DNA from: Paenibacillus sp. SYP-B4298
Lineage (GTDB): Bacteria; Bacillota; Bacilli; Paenibacillales; Paenibacillaceae
Reading direction: 5' to 3'
Assembly (NCBI RefSeq): GCF_027627475.1
Contig: NZ_CP115484.1
Coordinates: 1,611,501 to 1,675,500 of the forward strand
DNA: 64,000 nucleotides
A program made the position numbers and the translations under genes. Every line of letters starts with the position of its first letter. Positions within the stretch are counted from its first letter, which is position 1. The notes under the pieces were generated by a model. That model worked only from the letters and a program-made list of their open reading frames with translations. It did not search any database and was not told where the DNA came from. Below are positions 54,891 to 63,545 of this stretch, in pieces.

Positions 54891-56315
54891 ATGACGATTG
54901 AAGTAGATATGGCCGTATTGGGCGGCGGGCCAGGAGGATACACGGCTGCCATTCGGGCGTCACAGCTTGGGAAGAAGGTGGCGATCATTGAAATGGGCAA
55001 GCTTGGAGGCACCTGCCTCCACCGTGGCTGTATACCAAGCAAGGCACTGCTGCGCAGCGCGGAGGTGTACCACACGGTAAAGGAAGCGGATCAGTATGGC
55101 GTGAGCACAAGTGAGGTGGTGCTTCGATACGAGACGGTGCAGCAGCGGAAGCGGCAGACCGTAGACGGGCTGTATTCAGGCTTGCAGTACCTGATGCGCA
55201 AGCATGGGATCGAGGTTGTTCAGGGTAAGGGGAGAATTATCGGCCCCTCCATCTTCTCTCCGCGAAGCGGCGCGGTAGCGGTAGAGCTGGAGAATGGAGA
55301 GATGGAGACGGTAGTGTCTACAAATCTGATCATTGCTACGGGCTCAAGAACGCGTCATCTACCTGGCCTGGAACCGGATGGGCGTGCGATTCTGTCCAGT
55401 GACGAGGCACTGGAGCTGGAGGAGCTTCCGGGGACGATGCTGATTGTTGGCGGAGGAGTTATTGGAGTGGAGTGGGCCTCCATGATGAATGATTTCGGCG
55501 TCGAGGTGACGATGGTCGAAGCGGCAGCTCGCCTTCTGCCAGGGGAGGACGCGGATATTTCTACTGAACTGGAGCGATTGCTGCGCAAGCGCGGTGTGCG
55601 CATCTTGACGGGTGTCAAGCTCGACGCCTCGTCCCGACAATATACCGAAGAAGGCAAATTGTCCATTAGTGCGGATACTTCAGATGGCCCGGTATTGCTG
55701 GAGGCGGACAAGCTGCTCGTGTCTGTAGGCAGAGAAGCAAATGCCGACCAGATCGGTCTTGAAAACACCGATGTGCAGCTTAACGGAGGATTTATCAAGG
55801 TGAACGCCATGCTGCAAACGACGGAACCGCATATTTATGCGATCGGTGATGTCATCGGCGGCCTTCAGTTGGCACATGTGGCAGCTCATGAAGGGATTAT
55901 TGCGGCTGAGCACGCCTGTGGCCTGAAGCCTGCGGCGTTCTCTGCGACGCTGGTGCCACGTTGCGTCTATTCCCGGCCTGAGATCGCGTCTGTCGGCTGG
56001 ACGGAGCATGAAGCGCGCCAGCAAGGACGAAACGTGCGTATCGGTAAAATTCCGTTCTCTGCACTCGGCAAAGCGAGGGTGCTTGGCGAGCAGGAAGGCT
56101 TTGTGAAGGTAATTGCCGATAGCCAGACGAAGGATGTGCTGGGGGTACATATGATTGGACCGCATGCAACGGATCTCATCGCGGAGGCTGCGCTTGCCAA
56201 GGTGCTTGAGGCAACGCCGTGGGAGATTGGACAGACCATTCATCCGCATCCGACCTTGTCGGAGGCGCTTAGTGAAGCCGCCTTGGCGGTAGATGGAGAA
56301 TCATTTGTCATCTAG
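54891..56315 (+). CDS. lpdV: Dihydrolipoyl dehydrogenase (E3)
   Basis: FAD enzyme that reoxidises dihydrolipoamide in the branched-chain 2-oxoacid dehydrogenase complex. The 474-residue protein has an FAD-binding start (VLGGGPGGYTAAIRASQLG), the redox disulfide in GGTCLHRGCIPSKALL, the NAD-binding GGGVIGVEWASMM and the C-terminal His-Glu pair (HPHPTLSEAL). ATG after TTGGAGG. It precedes the bkd genes but has its own candidate promoter, and a FapR-like site separates it from bkdAA. Confidence 0.95.
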   Translation: MTIEVDMAVLGGGPGGYTAAIRASQLGKKVAIIEMGKLGGTCLHRGCIPSKALLRSAEVYHTVKEADQYGVSTSEVVLRYETVQQRKRQTVDGLYSGLQYLMRKHGIEVVQGKGRIIGPSIFSPRSGAVAVELENGEMETVVSTNLIIATGSRTRHLPGLEPDGRAILSSDEALELEELPGTMLIVGGGVIGVEWASMMNDFGVEVTMVEAAARLLPGEDADISTELERLLRKRGVRILTGVKLDASSRQYTEEGKLSISADTSDGPVLLEADKLLVSVGREANADQIGLENTDVQLNGGFIKVNAMLQTTEPHIYAIGDVIGGLQLAHVAAHEGIIAAEHACGLKPAAFSATLVPRCVYSRPEIASVGWTEHEARQQGRNVRIGKIPFSALGKARVLGEQEGFVKVIADSQTKDVLGVHMIGPHATDLIAEAALAKVLEATPWEIGQTIHPHPTLSEALSEAALAVDGESFVI

Positions 56316-56366
56316 GAGCCGTTTGCTGTCCGCAGGGGTGCTGTTTCTTTTTTCACGGAAACACGT

Positions 56367-56404
56367 TATAATTGGTTTAACCAAGTCTTAGTACCAGGTT
56401 ATAA
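56367..56404 (+). promoter_or_regulatory. bkdAA promoter with FapR-like operator
   Basis: A -10 TATAAT lies at 56367-56372 (weak -35). Starting about nine bases past the expected start site is TTAGTACCAGGTTATAA (56388-56404), which agrees at 15 of 17 positions with the perfect palindrome TTAGTACCAGGTACTAA characteristic of FapR sites. A repressor bound there would block early elongation. Confidence 0.6.
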
Positions 56405-56469
56405 CACCTGTATTTGGGACAAATCTTGAAGCACGGCTGTGCTTCACTAATCGGTTAGGAGGCTGCTCC

Positions 56470-57501
56470 ATGACATATTCCGGATCGGTAGGCCAAACCT
56501 TCAGGCATCATGAGCTTGGACTTAGCGATGAGCAGGTTATAGAGATGTATACGATGATGCAGACAGCAAGGGCATTTGACGAGCGCTGTATGCTGCTTCA
56601 GCGAGCTGGCAAAATCAACTTTCACGTATCGGGTATCGGACAAGAGGCGACGCAGGTGGCTGCCGCCTTCGCTCTCGATCGTGCCCAGGATTATTTCCTG
56701 CCCTATTACCGTGACTACGGGTTCGTGTTGTCCGTAGGTATGACGCTGCGGGAATTAATGCTATCTGTATTTGCCAAGGCGGAGGATCCCAATAGCGGTG
56801 GTCGCCAGATGCCAGGTCATTTTGGCAGCAAGCGGCTGCGTATTGTTACGGGCTCCAGCCCGGTGACGACACAGGTTCCGCATGCCGTTGGTTTCGCACT
56901 TGCTGCGAAGATGAAGAAACAATCCTTTGTGTCCTTCGTGACATTCGGGGATGGATCGAGCAACCAGGGCGATTTTCATGAAGGGTGCAACTTCGCTGGT
57001 GTACACAAGCTGCCGGTAATTTTTATGTGTGAGAACAACCGATATGCGATCTCTACCCCATTCAGCCAGCAGAGCGCCGGCAAGATCAGCGATCGTGCTC
57101 TTGGTTATGGATTTCCAGGCGTAGAGGTTGACGGTAACGATGTGCTGGAGGTATATCGTGTCGTTAAGGAAGCGCGCGAACGGGCAGTTAATGGCGAAGG
57201 GCCGACCTTGATTGATGCGCTGACGTATCGCTTGTCGCCGCACTCCACCTCTGATAACGATCTGGCATACCGGACGAAGGAGGAGGTTGACACGTACCGG
57301 GGACGGGATGGTCTACCGCATTTCAAGCAATACCTGATGGATTGCGGCATCTGGAGCGAGGAGCAGGATGAGGGGCTGCGCAAGCTGCTTCGTGAACAAC
57401 TGGATGATGCGACAAGCTATGGCGACAAGGCGCCATTCCCGGCTCCTGAGGATACGCTGCGCCATGTATATGCCGACTCGGATGGTGAAAGGGGACTTTA
57501 A
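56470..57501 (+). CDS. bkdAA: Branched-chain 2-oxoacid dehydrogenase E1 alpha
   Basis: Decarboxylates 2-oxoisovalerate and related acids. The 343-residue protein has the thiamine-diphosphate motif GDGSSNQGDFHEGCNFAGVH ending near CENNRYAIS, and RQMPGHFGSKRL. Products become branched acyl-CoA primers for fatty acid synthesis. ATG after TTAGGAGG. Next to bkdAB (3-base gap). Confidence 0.95.
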   Translation: MTYSGSVGQTFRHHELGLSDEQVIEMYTMMQTARAFDERCMLLQRAGKINFHVSGIGQEATQVAAAFALDRAQDYFLPYYRDYGFVLSVGMTLRELMLSVFAKAEDPNSGGRQMPGHFGSKRLRIVTGSSPVTTQVPHAVGFALAAKMKKQSFVSFVTFGDGSSNQGDFHEGCNFAGVHKLPVIFMCENNRYAISTPFSQQSAGKISDRALGYGFPGVEVDGNDVLEVYRVVKEARERAVNGEGPTLIDALTYRLSPHSTSDNDLAYRTKEEVDTYRGRDGLPHFKQYLMDCGIWSEEQDEGLRKLLREQLDDATSYGDKAPFPAPEDTLRHVYADSDGERGL

Positions 57502-57504
57502 GCG

Positions 57505-58491
57505 ATGGCTGTCATGGAATATATTGATGCAATCCGGCTGGCGATGAAGGAAGAGATGGAGCGGGATGGGGATGTATTTGTGCTAGGGGAGGACGTAGGT
57601 CGCAAAGGTGGCGTCTTCACCACGACCAAGGGGCTGATGGAGCAGTTCGGAGAGCAGCGGGTGCTGGATACGCCGCTTGCGGAATCGGCGATCGCCGGTG
57701 TAGCGATCGGCGCTGCAATGTACGGCATGAAGCCCATTGCCGAGATGCAGTATTCGGATTTTATGTTCCCTGCTACCAACCAGATCATTAGCGAGGCGGC
57801 CAAAATCCGTTATCGCTCCAACAACGACTGGTCCTGTCCGCTAGTGATTCGCGCTCCGATCGGCGGCGGCATCTTCGGCGGCCTCTATCACTCTCAGTGC
57901 ACCGAATCGGTCTTCTTTGGCACTCCCGGCTTGAAGATCGTTGCACCGTATTCAGCTTACGACGCCAAGGGGCTGCTGAAGGCTGCTGTTCGCGATCCTG
58001 ACCCGGTTCTGTTCTTCGAGCATAAGAAATGCTACAAGCTCGTTACCGGCGAGGTGCCCGAGGATGACTATATTGTACCGATCGGCAAGGCTAATGTGCT
58101 GCGTGAGGGTGAAGACATTACGGTAATCGGCTACAGCCTGCCGCTGCATTATGTGATGGAGGCGGCAGCGGAGCTGGAGCAGGAGGAAGGCATCCGGGCT
58201 CATGTGCTCGATCTGCGCACGCTGCAGCCGCTGGATACGGATGCGATTCGCGAGGCAGTGCGCAAGACAGGCAAGGTGTTGATTGTACATGAGGATAACA
58301 AGACGGGTGGCATCGGCGCGGAGGTAGCGGCGATTATAGCTGAAGAGCTGCTCTATGAGCTGGATGCGCCGATTGCGAGGCTGTGCGGTCCGGATGTGCC
58401 GGCTATGCCGATCAACCCGCCTAGCGAGAAGTTTTTTATGTTGAACAAGGCAAAGGCAAAAGAGGCCATGCGCAATTTGGCTTTGTATTAA
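57505..58491 (+). CDS. bkdAB: Branched-chain 2-oxoacid dehydrogenase E1 beta
   Basis: Partner of E1 alpha. The 328-residue protein starts AVMEYIDAIRLAMKEEMERD and has VLGEDVGRKGGVF, TPLAESAIAGVAIGAAM and FPATNQIISEAAKIR segments plus the C-terminal transketolase domain (LDLRTLQPLDTDAI). It lies three bases after bkdAA. A 171-base gap follows before E2. Confidence 0.95.
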   Translation: MAVMEYIDAIRLAMKEEMERDGDVFVLGEDVGRKGGVFTTTKGLMEQFGEQRVLDTPLAESAIAGVAIGAAMYGMKPIAEMQYSDFMFPATNQIISEAAKIRYRSNNDWSCPLVIRAPIGGGIFGGLYHSQCTESVFFGTPGLKIVAPYSAYDAKGLLKAAVRDPDPVLFFEHKKCYKLVTGEVPEDDYIVPIGKANVLREGEDITVIGYSLPLHYVMEAAAELEQEEGIRAHVLDLRTLQPLDTDAIREAVRKTGKVLIVHEDNKTGGIGAEVAAIIAEELLYELDAPIARLCGPDVPAMPINPPSEKFFMLNKAKAKEAMRNLALY

Positions 58492-58519
58492 TCAAGCAGA
58501 GCGGCGCATCCCCCTTGCT

Positions 58520-58568
58520 GAAGTCTGCTGCTTGCCAGGACATCTATTATGGCGCAAGCTGGGACTTC
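58520..58568 (+). repeat. Large imperfect hairpin between bkdAB and bkdB
   Basis: GAAGTC (58520-58525) and GCTTGCC pair with GGC-GCAAGC and GACTTC (58563-58568), loop of about 14 bases. There is no T-run. The structure could stabilise or process the mRNA between E1 and E2. Confidence 0.5.
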
Positions 58569-58662
58569 ACGGCATGCTATTGCTCCTCTCCGTTCAGACG
58601 GGCAGGAGGTGCCGAACCAGGGCCATGCGATCGTTTAGCTGAGGGTTAGGGGATGAAGGGTT

Positions 58663-59970
58663 TTGAGTAAAATCGTTGAAATTATTATGCCGCAATTGGC
58701 GGAGTCGCTCGTCTCGGCAACTATTAATCGGTGGTTGAAGCAGCCTGGCGATCAGGTGGACATGTATGAGCCGATCTGTGATTTGCTGACGGATAAGGTG
58801 AACGCCGAGCTTCCATCTACCGTCTCCGGGACGCTCGTCAAAATATTGGTCGGCAATGGAGAAAAGGTGGATGTGGGAACACCCATCTGTCTAATTGAAT
58901 CGACGAACGCGGATGCTGGCTCGGACACGGCCGGGAATGGTCAACAAGACAGTGGTGCGGAGCAAGCTAGTGTCAGTGAAGCTGCTTCATCTGAGGATCG
59001 CAGCATGCGGGGAAGATTCTCTCCGGCTGTGCAGCAGCTCGCTGCGGAGCATCGGATTGATCTGAATCAGGTGGAGGGCACCGGACTTGGGGGGCGAATC
59101 ACCCGCAAGGATGTGCTCGCTTATGTAGCCTCGGGCAAAAAAGACGCAGGTTTAGCACAGCAGACACCTTCAACGGGACCTGATCCGAGACTTGCCGTGC
59201 GCACAAGTGGCCTTCACCTGGCGGAGACGCCCAAAATTCCGCATATCGAGATTGAGCATTCTATACCGGGGCGGGGCGAATATTTCATCGATGTGACGCC
59301 GATGCGCAATAGTATTGCGCGTAATATGCGCCAAAGTGTGTCAGAGATTCCTCACGCGTGGACGATGATTGAGGTGGACGTCACGAATATTGTCGTGCTG
59401 CGCAACAAGCTGAAGGAGGAGTTCCTGAAGCGTGAAGGAGTCAACCTGACCTATCTGGCCTTTTTGATGAAGGCTGTCGTGAATGCAATCAAGGATTTCC
59501 CGATTATGAATTCGGTCTGGGCGGTCGATAAAATTATCGTCAAGCGCGACATCAATATCTCGCTGGCCGTTGGTACTGAGGATTCTGTGCTTACCCCAGT
59601 CATCAAAAACGCCGACCAGAAAAATATTGCCGGCCTCGCGCGGGAAATTGATGAGCTGGCACGTAAAACGAGAGAAGGCAAGCTGACGCTGAGCGACATG
59701 CAGGGAGGCACCTTTACCGTCAACAATACCGGCTCCTTTGGTTCCATTCTGTCTTATCCGATCATTAATTATCCGCAGGCAGCGATTGTAACGTTTGAGT
59801 CGATTGTGAAGCGTCCGGTCGTTATTGATGATATGATCGCGGTGCGTTCGATGGCTAATATTTGTCTCTCGCTGGATCATCGCATTTTGGATGGAGTCAT
59901 CTGCGGCCGTTTCCTCCAGCGTGTGAAGGATAATCTGGAGAGCTATAATTCGGAGACGAAGCTGTACTAG
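58663..59970 (+). CDS. bkdB: Branched-chain 2-oxoacid dehydrogenase E2
   Basis: Dihydrolipoamide acyltransferase core of the complex. The 435-residue protein has a lipoyl domain (DLLTDKVNAELPS, lipoylated Lys near 43), a peripheral-subunit-binding domain (FSPAVQQLAAEHRIDLNQVE with TGLGGRITRKDVLAY) and a catalytic domain with the DHRILDGVICG motif. Linkers are rich in Ser/Ala/Gly. TTG start after AGGGGATGAAGGG. Stop TAG is followed directly by the lipB region. Confidence 0.95.
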   Translation: MSKIVEIIMPQLAESLVSATINRWLKQPGDQVDMYEPICDLLTDKVNAELPSTVSGTLVKILVGNGEKVDVGTPICLIESTNADAGSDTAGNGQQDSGAEQASVSEAASSEDRSMRGRFSPAVQQLAAEHRIDLNQVEGTGLGGRITRKDVLAYVASGKKDAGLAQQTPSTGPDPRLAVRTSGLHLAETPKIPHIEIEHSIPGRGEYFIDVTPMRNSIARNMRQSVSEIPHAWTMIEVDVTNIVVLRNKLKEEFLKREGVNLTYLAFLMKAVVNAIKDFPIMNSVWAVDKIIVKRDINISLAVGTEDSVLTPVIKNADQKNIAGLAREIDELARKTREGKLTLSDMQGGTFTVNNTGSFGSILSYPIINYPQAAIVTFESIVKRPVVIDDMIAVRSMANICLSLDHRILDGVICGRFLQRVKDNLESYNSETKLY

Positions 59971-60006
59971 ATGCGCGGTAATCAACACGAAGGGCGGGAG
60001 AATGAG

Positions 60007-60711
60007 GTGGATAGCGAACGGGCGCTCGATGCGCGATATATGGCAACGGTCGATTATGGCGAGGCCTGGGAGCTACAAAAGGCGATGGTCAAGGAGATTG
60101 ATAACGGGCAGCGCAAGGAGACGCTGCTGCTGCTGGAGCACCCGCCGACGTATACGATTGGCTCGCAGCAGCATCCCGAGCATCTGCTCTTAAGCGAGGA
60201 GGAGCTGAAGCGGCAGGGCATCGCTCTGTATAAAATCGACAGAGGCGGCGATATTACATATCATGGTCCCGGTCAGCTCGTTGGTTACCCCTTGCTGTAC
60301 CTTGATGCTGCAGGTCTTGACCTGCACGGCTACCTGCGCACACTGGAGCAGGTGCTGATTGACTGGCTGGGCGGCTATGGTGTGCAGGGCGGGCGCAAGC
60401 CAGAATATACCGGCGTATGGGTAGGAGATCAGAAGATCGCCGCCATCGGCATCAAATTCAACAAGTGCCGTCATCGCCGCGGCTTTGTGGCAAGCCATGG
60501 GTTTGCGTTAAACCTGAAAGCCGGGATCGCCGCAGAGGGCTTCCGCGGCATCGTCCCTTGCGGTATACAGACCTATGGAGTGACCTCGTTCGCAGATTTG
60601 ACAGGTCAGCCTATGCCGCTGGAGCAGGCGGCTGCGGAGCTGCTGCCCCACTTTTGCCGCCATTTTGGATTTGAGCCAGCGGAGCTTGTCCACACCGTAC
60701 ATCGGACATAA
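60007..60711 (+). CDS. lipB: Octanoyltransferase LipB
   Basis: Transfers octanoyl groups from acyl carrier protein to lipoyl domains, so it serves the E2 encoded just upstream. The 234-residue product has the family blocks LLLEHPPTYTIGSQ, RGGDITYHGPGQLVGYPLL, KIAAIGIKFNKCRHRRGFVASHG and the catalytic Cys in GIVPCGI. The start is probably GTG 60007, about eight bases after GGGAGAA; ATG 59971, right at the bkdB stop, is an in-frame alternative (246 residues) without a good site. Confidence 0.9.
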   Translation: MDSERALDARYMATVDYGEAWELQKAMVKEIDNGQRKETLLLLEHPPTYTIGSQQHPEHLLLSEEELKRQGIALYKIDRGGDITYHGPGQLVGYPLLYLDAAGLDLHGYLRTLEQVLIDWLGGYGVQGGRKPEYTGVWVGDQKIAAIGIKFNKCRHRRGFVASHGFALNLKAGIAAEGFRGIVPCGIQTYGVTSFADLTGQPMPLEQAAAELLPHFCRHFGFEPAELVHTVHRT

Positions 60712-60760
60712 GAACGGTGCTTGCCTGGCAAATGACTGCCTGCAAGCGGTCGCTGTGAGC

Positions 60761-60859
60761 CTAGTAGAAGATTAAGCCAAGACTCATGACAAGTGTAGAT
60801 AGCAGCATGGAGGCAATGATCAGGTAGACCACGATTTTCACCCATTTGTTGTTTTGCAT
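60761..60859 (-). CDS. prli42: Prli42-type stressosome membrane micropeptide
   Basis: A 32-residue protein: QNNKWVKIVVYLIIASMLLS then TLVMSLGLIFY. The short charged head (KWVKIVVYL) and the single hydrophobic helix with SMLLSTLVMSLG match the Prli42 family. Prli42 in Listeria tethers the stressosome through RsbR. AAAGGAG is nine bases before the ATG. Located between convergent lipB and divergent peptidase gene. No stressosome genes are in the window. Confidence 0.8.
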   Translation of the reverse strand: MQNNKWVKIVVYLIIASMLLSTLVMSLGLIFY

Positions 60860-60936
60860 TGCTGCGGTCTCCTTTCGGTTAAAATAAAGGCGTCGAATAC
60901 TATTGTATACGATGCAGGTGGATGGAGGAAAGTCGG

Positions 60937-62076
60937 ATGATTTCACAATCACGTTTGGTGGAGGAGTTTATGGAGCTTGTCCGCGTCGATAGCGAGACGC
61001 TTCATGAGCAGGAGATATGCCGGGTGTTGAAGGAGAAGTTCAGCAGCCTGGGCTTGCAGGTGGAGGAAGATGATACGACGAAGGTAACAGGACATGGGGC
61101 AGGCAATCTCATTATCAAGCTGGAAGCGAGTGGCGCAGACGCAGCGCCGACCATTTTCTTCACTTCCCATATGGACACCGTAACACCAGGGCGGGGCATC
61201 AAGCCGCAGCTTGATGATGACGGCTATATCCGCAGCGATGGCACGACGATTCTGGGCAGCGACGACAAGGCTGGCATTGCCGCTATGCTGGAGGCGATCC
61301 GGGTCATTCAGGAGCAGAAGCTGACGCATGGGCCGGTGCAGTTCATCATTACTGTGGGCGAGGAGGCCGGTCTGAACGGCGCCCGGGCGCTCGACCCTCA
61401 GAAACTGGAGGCTGTGTATGGCTATGCGCTCGATTCGAATGGCAAGATTGGCGATATTGCGGTCGCAGCGCCAACTCAGGCCAAAATTACGATGCAGGTT
61501 ATCGGGAAGTCCGCTCATGCCGGAGTGAATCCCGAGGATGGGATCAGCGCCATCCAGGTAGCCGCCAAAGCTATCTCGCGCATGTCGCTCGGCAGAATCG
61601 ACAAGGAGACGACGGCCAATATCGGACGGTTCGAAGGCGGCGGGGCAACGAATATTGTCTGTGATCATGTTCGCCTGGATGCAGAGGCGCGCAGCATCGT
61701 ACAGGAAAAGCTGGATAAGCAGATCGAATCGATGAAGCAGGCGCTGGAGAGCGCTGCGAGCGACTATGGCGCACAATCAGTGTTCGAGAGCGAGATCATC
61801 TATCCGGCGTTCAGCTTCTCAGATGGCGACGAGGTTGTTGAGCTGGCGAAAAAAGCGATTGCGCAAATTGGAGAGACTCCGCGGCTATTCCCTTCTGGCG
61901 GCGGCAGCGACGCCAACATTTTTAATGGCTTTGGCGTGCCGACAGTGAATCTGGCTGTAGGCTATGAGCATATCCATACGACGAAGGAACAGATCAAGGC
62001 AGAGGATCTGGCGAAGACGGCTAGGCTTGTCGTGGAGCTGATCGTGGAGGCTGGGCGCTCAACCCGCCAGCCGTAG
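60937..62076 (+). CDS. M20 family peptidase (PepT-like)
   Basis: A 379-residue di-zinc peptidase. Metal ligands in order: TSHMDTVTPG (His, Asp), GSDDKAGIAAML (Asp), GEEAGLNG (catalytic and ligand Glu), LDSNGKIG (Asp) and a C-terminal His in VGYEHIHTT. Close to the YqjE tripeptidase-like group found near bkd in B. subtilis. The ATG follows GGAGGAAAG; an ATG 15 bases upstream is in frame. Substrate unproven. Confidence 0.9.
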   Translation: MISQSRLVEEFMELVRVDSETLHEQEICRVLKEKFSSLGLQVEEDDTTKVTGHGAGNLIIKLEASGADAAPTIFFTSHMDTVTPGRGIKPQLDDDGYIRSDGTTILGSDDKAGIAAMLEAIRVIQEQKLTHGPVQFIITVGEEAGLNGARALDPQKLEAVYGYALDSNGKIGDIAVAAPTQAKITMQVIGKSAHAGVNPEDGISAIQVAAKAISRMSLGRIDKETTANIGRFEGGGATNIVCDHVRLDAEARSIVQEKLDKQIESMKQALESAASDYGAQSVFESEIIYPAFSFSDGDEVVELAKKAIAQIGETPRLFPSGGGSDANIFNGFGVPTVNLAVGYEHIHTTKEQIKAEDLAKTARLVVELIVEAGRSTRQP

Positions 62077-62199
62077 ACGTCAGAAGACATGCTAGGCAGG
62101 AGCATAGCAACAGCTAATTGACTGCTATCAGCGGATAGGCTCAGAGCCTCTGGCGCCATGCAGCCTGTGGCAATGAGAACATAGAGAATGCTTTTGCGG

Positions 62200-62244
62200 A
62201 AGAACCGCAGTGAATGGCGCAAGCGCCTTAGCTGTGGTTCTTTT
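62200..62244 (+). terminator. Terminator-like hairpin after the peptidase gene
   Basis: AAGAACCGCAG pairs with CTGTGGTTCTT, with an inner GGCGC-aa-GCGCC hairpin, followed by TTTT. The remaining bases between this hairpin and recA hold only the control elements listed. Confidence 0.7.
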
Positions 62245-62288
62245 CGCTGCCGTCTGCTGCGGCGAATTCATGCCCGCCACAAAAAAAA

Positions 62289-62302
62289 CGAATGTATGTT
62301 CG
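62289..62302 (+). promoter_or_regulatory. SOS (LexA/DinR) box of recA
   Basis: CGAATGTATGTTCG matches the bacillar SOS box CGAAC-N4-GTTCG at all but one base. It lies just upstream of the recA -35. Confidence 0.85.
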
Positions 62303-62311
62303 AAAAAAAGC

Positions 62312-62340
62312 TTGGCAAAGGGACGCAAACAAGGTAAAAT
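62312..62340 (+). promoter_or_regulatory. Sigma-A promoter of recA
   Basis: TTGGCA, 17 bases, TAAAAT. The SOS box ends ten bases upstream of the -35. Confidence 0.65.
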
Positions 62341-62371
62341 TAAATTATAAACAGTGAAGGATGTGAGTTGC

Positions 62372-63430
62372 TTGTCAGATCGTCGCGCAGCGCTTGAGAT
62401 GGCATTACGCCAGATAGAGAAACAATTCGGTAAAGGCTCCATTATGAAGCTCGGTGAGAATGCAGGCATGCAAGTGGAGACCGTCCCTAGCGGTTCGCTT
62501 GCTCTTGATATTGCACTTGGAATCGGCGGGTATCCTCGCGGCCGAATTATCGAAGTGTACGGACCGGAGTCTTCCGGTAAGACAACGGTGGCTTTGCATG
62601 CGATTGCTGAGGTTCAGCGTATTGGCGGACAGGCTGCCTTTATCGATGCCGAGCACGCCCTTGATCCGCTCTATGCGAGCAAGCTGGGCATTAACATTGA
62701 CGAACTGCTGCTATCGCAGCCAGACACCGGAGAACAGGCGCTTGAGATCGCCGAGGCGCTGGTACGCAGCGGTGCAGTTGATATTATCGTTATTGACTCC
62801 GTAGCGGCGCTCGTACCGAAAGCGGAGATTGAGGGTGAGATGGGGGATTCCCATGTAGGCTTGCAGGCTCGCTTGATGTCGCAGGCGCTGCGCAAGCTGT
62901 CCGGCGCAATCAACAAGTCGAAGACGATTGCGATCTTCATTAACCAGTTGCGGGAGAAGGTCGGCGTTATGTTCGGCAATCCGGAGACAACGCCGGGCGG
63001 ACGGGCCTTGAAGTTCTACTCCAGCGTCCGGCTGGATGTGCGCCGCATAGAGACGCTGAAGCAAGGGAATGACATGGTCGGCAACCGTACCCGAATTAAG
63101 GTCGTCAAGAACAAGGTGGCGCCTCCATTCAAGCAAGCGGAGATCGACATTATGTATGGCGAGGGCATCTCGCGCGAAGGCAGCCTCATCGATATTGGCA
63201 CCGAGATGGATATTGTCCAGAAGAGCGGCGCATGGTTTTCCTACAGTGGCGAGCGCCTTGGGCAAGGACGCGAGAATGCGAAGCAATATTTGAAGGATCA
63301 TCCTGAAGTAGCGGCGACGATCGAGCGTGAGGTTCGGAATGCGAGCAGCCTAGCTGCCGCGGCGGTTCCAGCAGACAAGCTGGGAGGCAATACGGAGGAT
63401 GAGGACGAGGAAGATCTGGCATTTGAATAG
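62372..63430 (+). CDS. recA: Recombinase RecA
   Basis: Strand-exchange protein and SOS co-protease. The 352-residue protein has Walker [13 protein letters not shown] (near 65), the loop L1/L2 regions [15 protein letters not shown] and [20 protein letters not shown], and an acidic C-terminus ([11 protein letters not shown]). The start is TTG (product starts [20 protein letters not shown]), preceded by AAGGATGTGAG; the frame is open from GTG 62354. LexA control is expected. Confidence 0.97.
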   Translation: MSDRRAALEMALRQIEKQFGKGSIMKLGENAGMQVETVPSGSLALDIALGIGGYPRGRIIEVYGPESSGKTTVALHAIAEVQRIGGQAAFIDAEHALDPLYASKLGINIDELLLSQPDTGEQALEIAEALVRSGAVDIIVIDSVAALVPKAEIEGEMGDSHVGLQARLMSQALRKLSGAINKSKTIAIFINQLREKVGVMFGNPETTPGGRALKFYSSVRLDVRRIETLKQGNDMVGNRTRIKVVKNKVAPPFKQAEIDIMYGEGISREGSLIDIGTEMDIVQKSGAWFSYSGERLGQGRENAKQYLKDHPEVAATIEREVRNASSLAAAAVPADKLGGNTEDEDEEDLAFE

Positions 63431-63484
63431 GATATAGCATCATAAGCGCATTGTGCCCTGTGGCATTGCATGCGTTAGGCTGGG

Positions 63485-63512
63485 AAAGCACCTGCGGAGC
63501 AAGGTGCTTTTT
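63485..63512 (+). terminator. Terminator of recA
   Basis: AAAGCACCT pairs with AGGTGCTTT around GCGGAGCA-type loop, ending in a run of T. recX would then depend on readthrough or its own promoter. Confidence 0.8.
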
Positions 63513-63545
63513 CCGCGTTAGAGCTATGGAAAGGGATGAGGCAGT

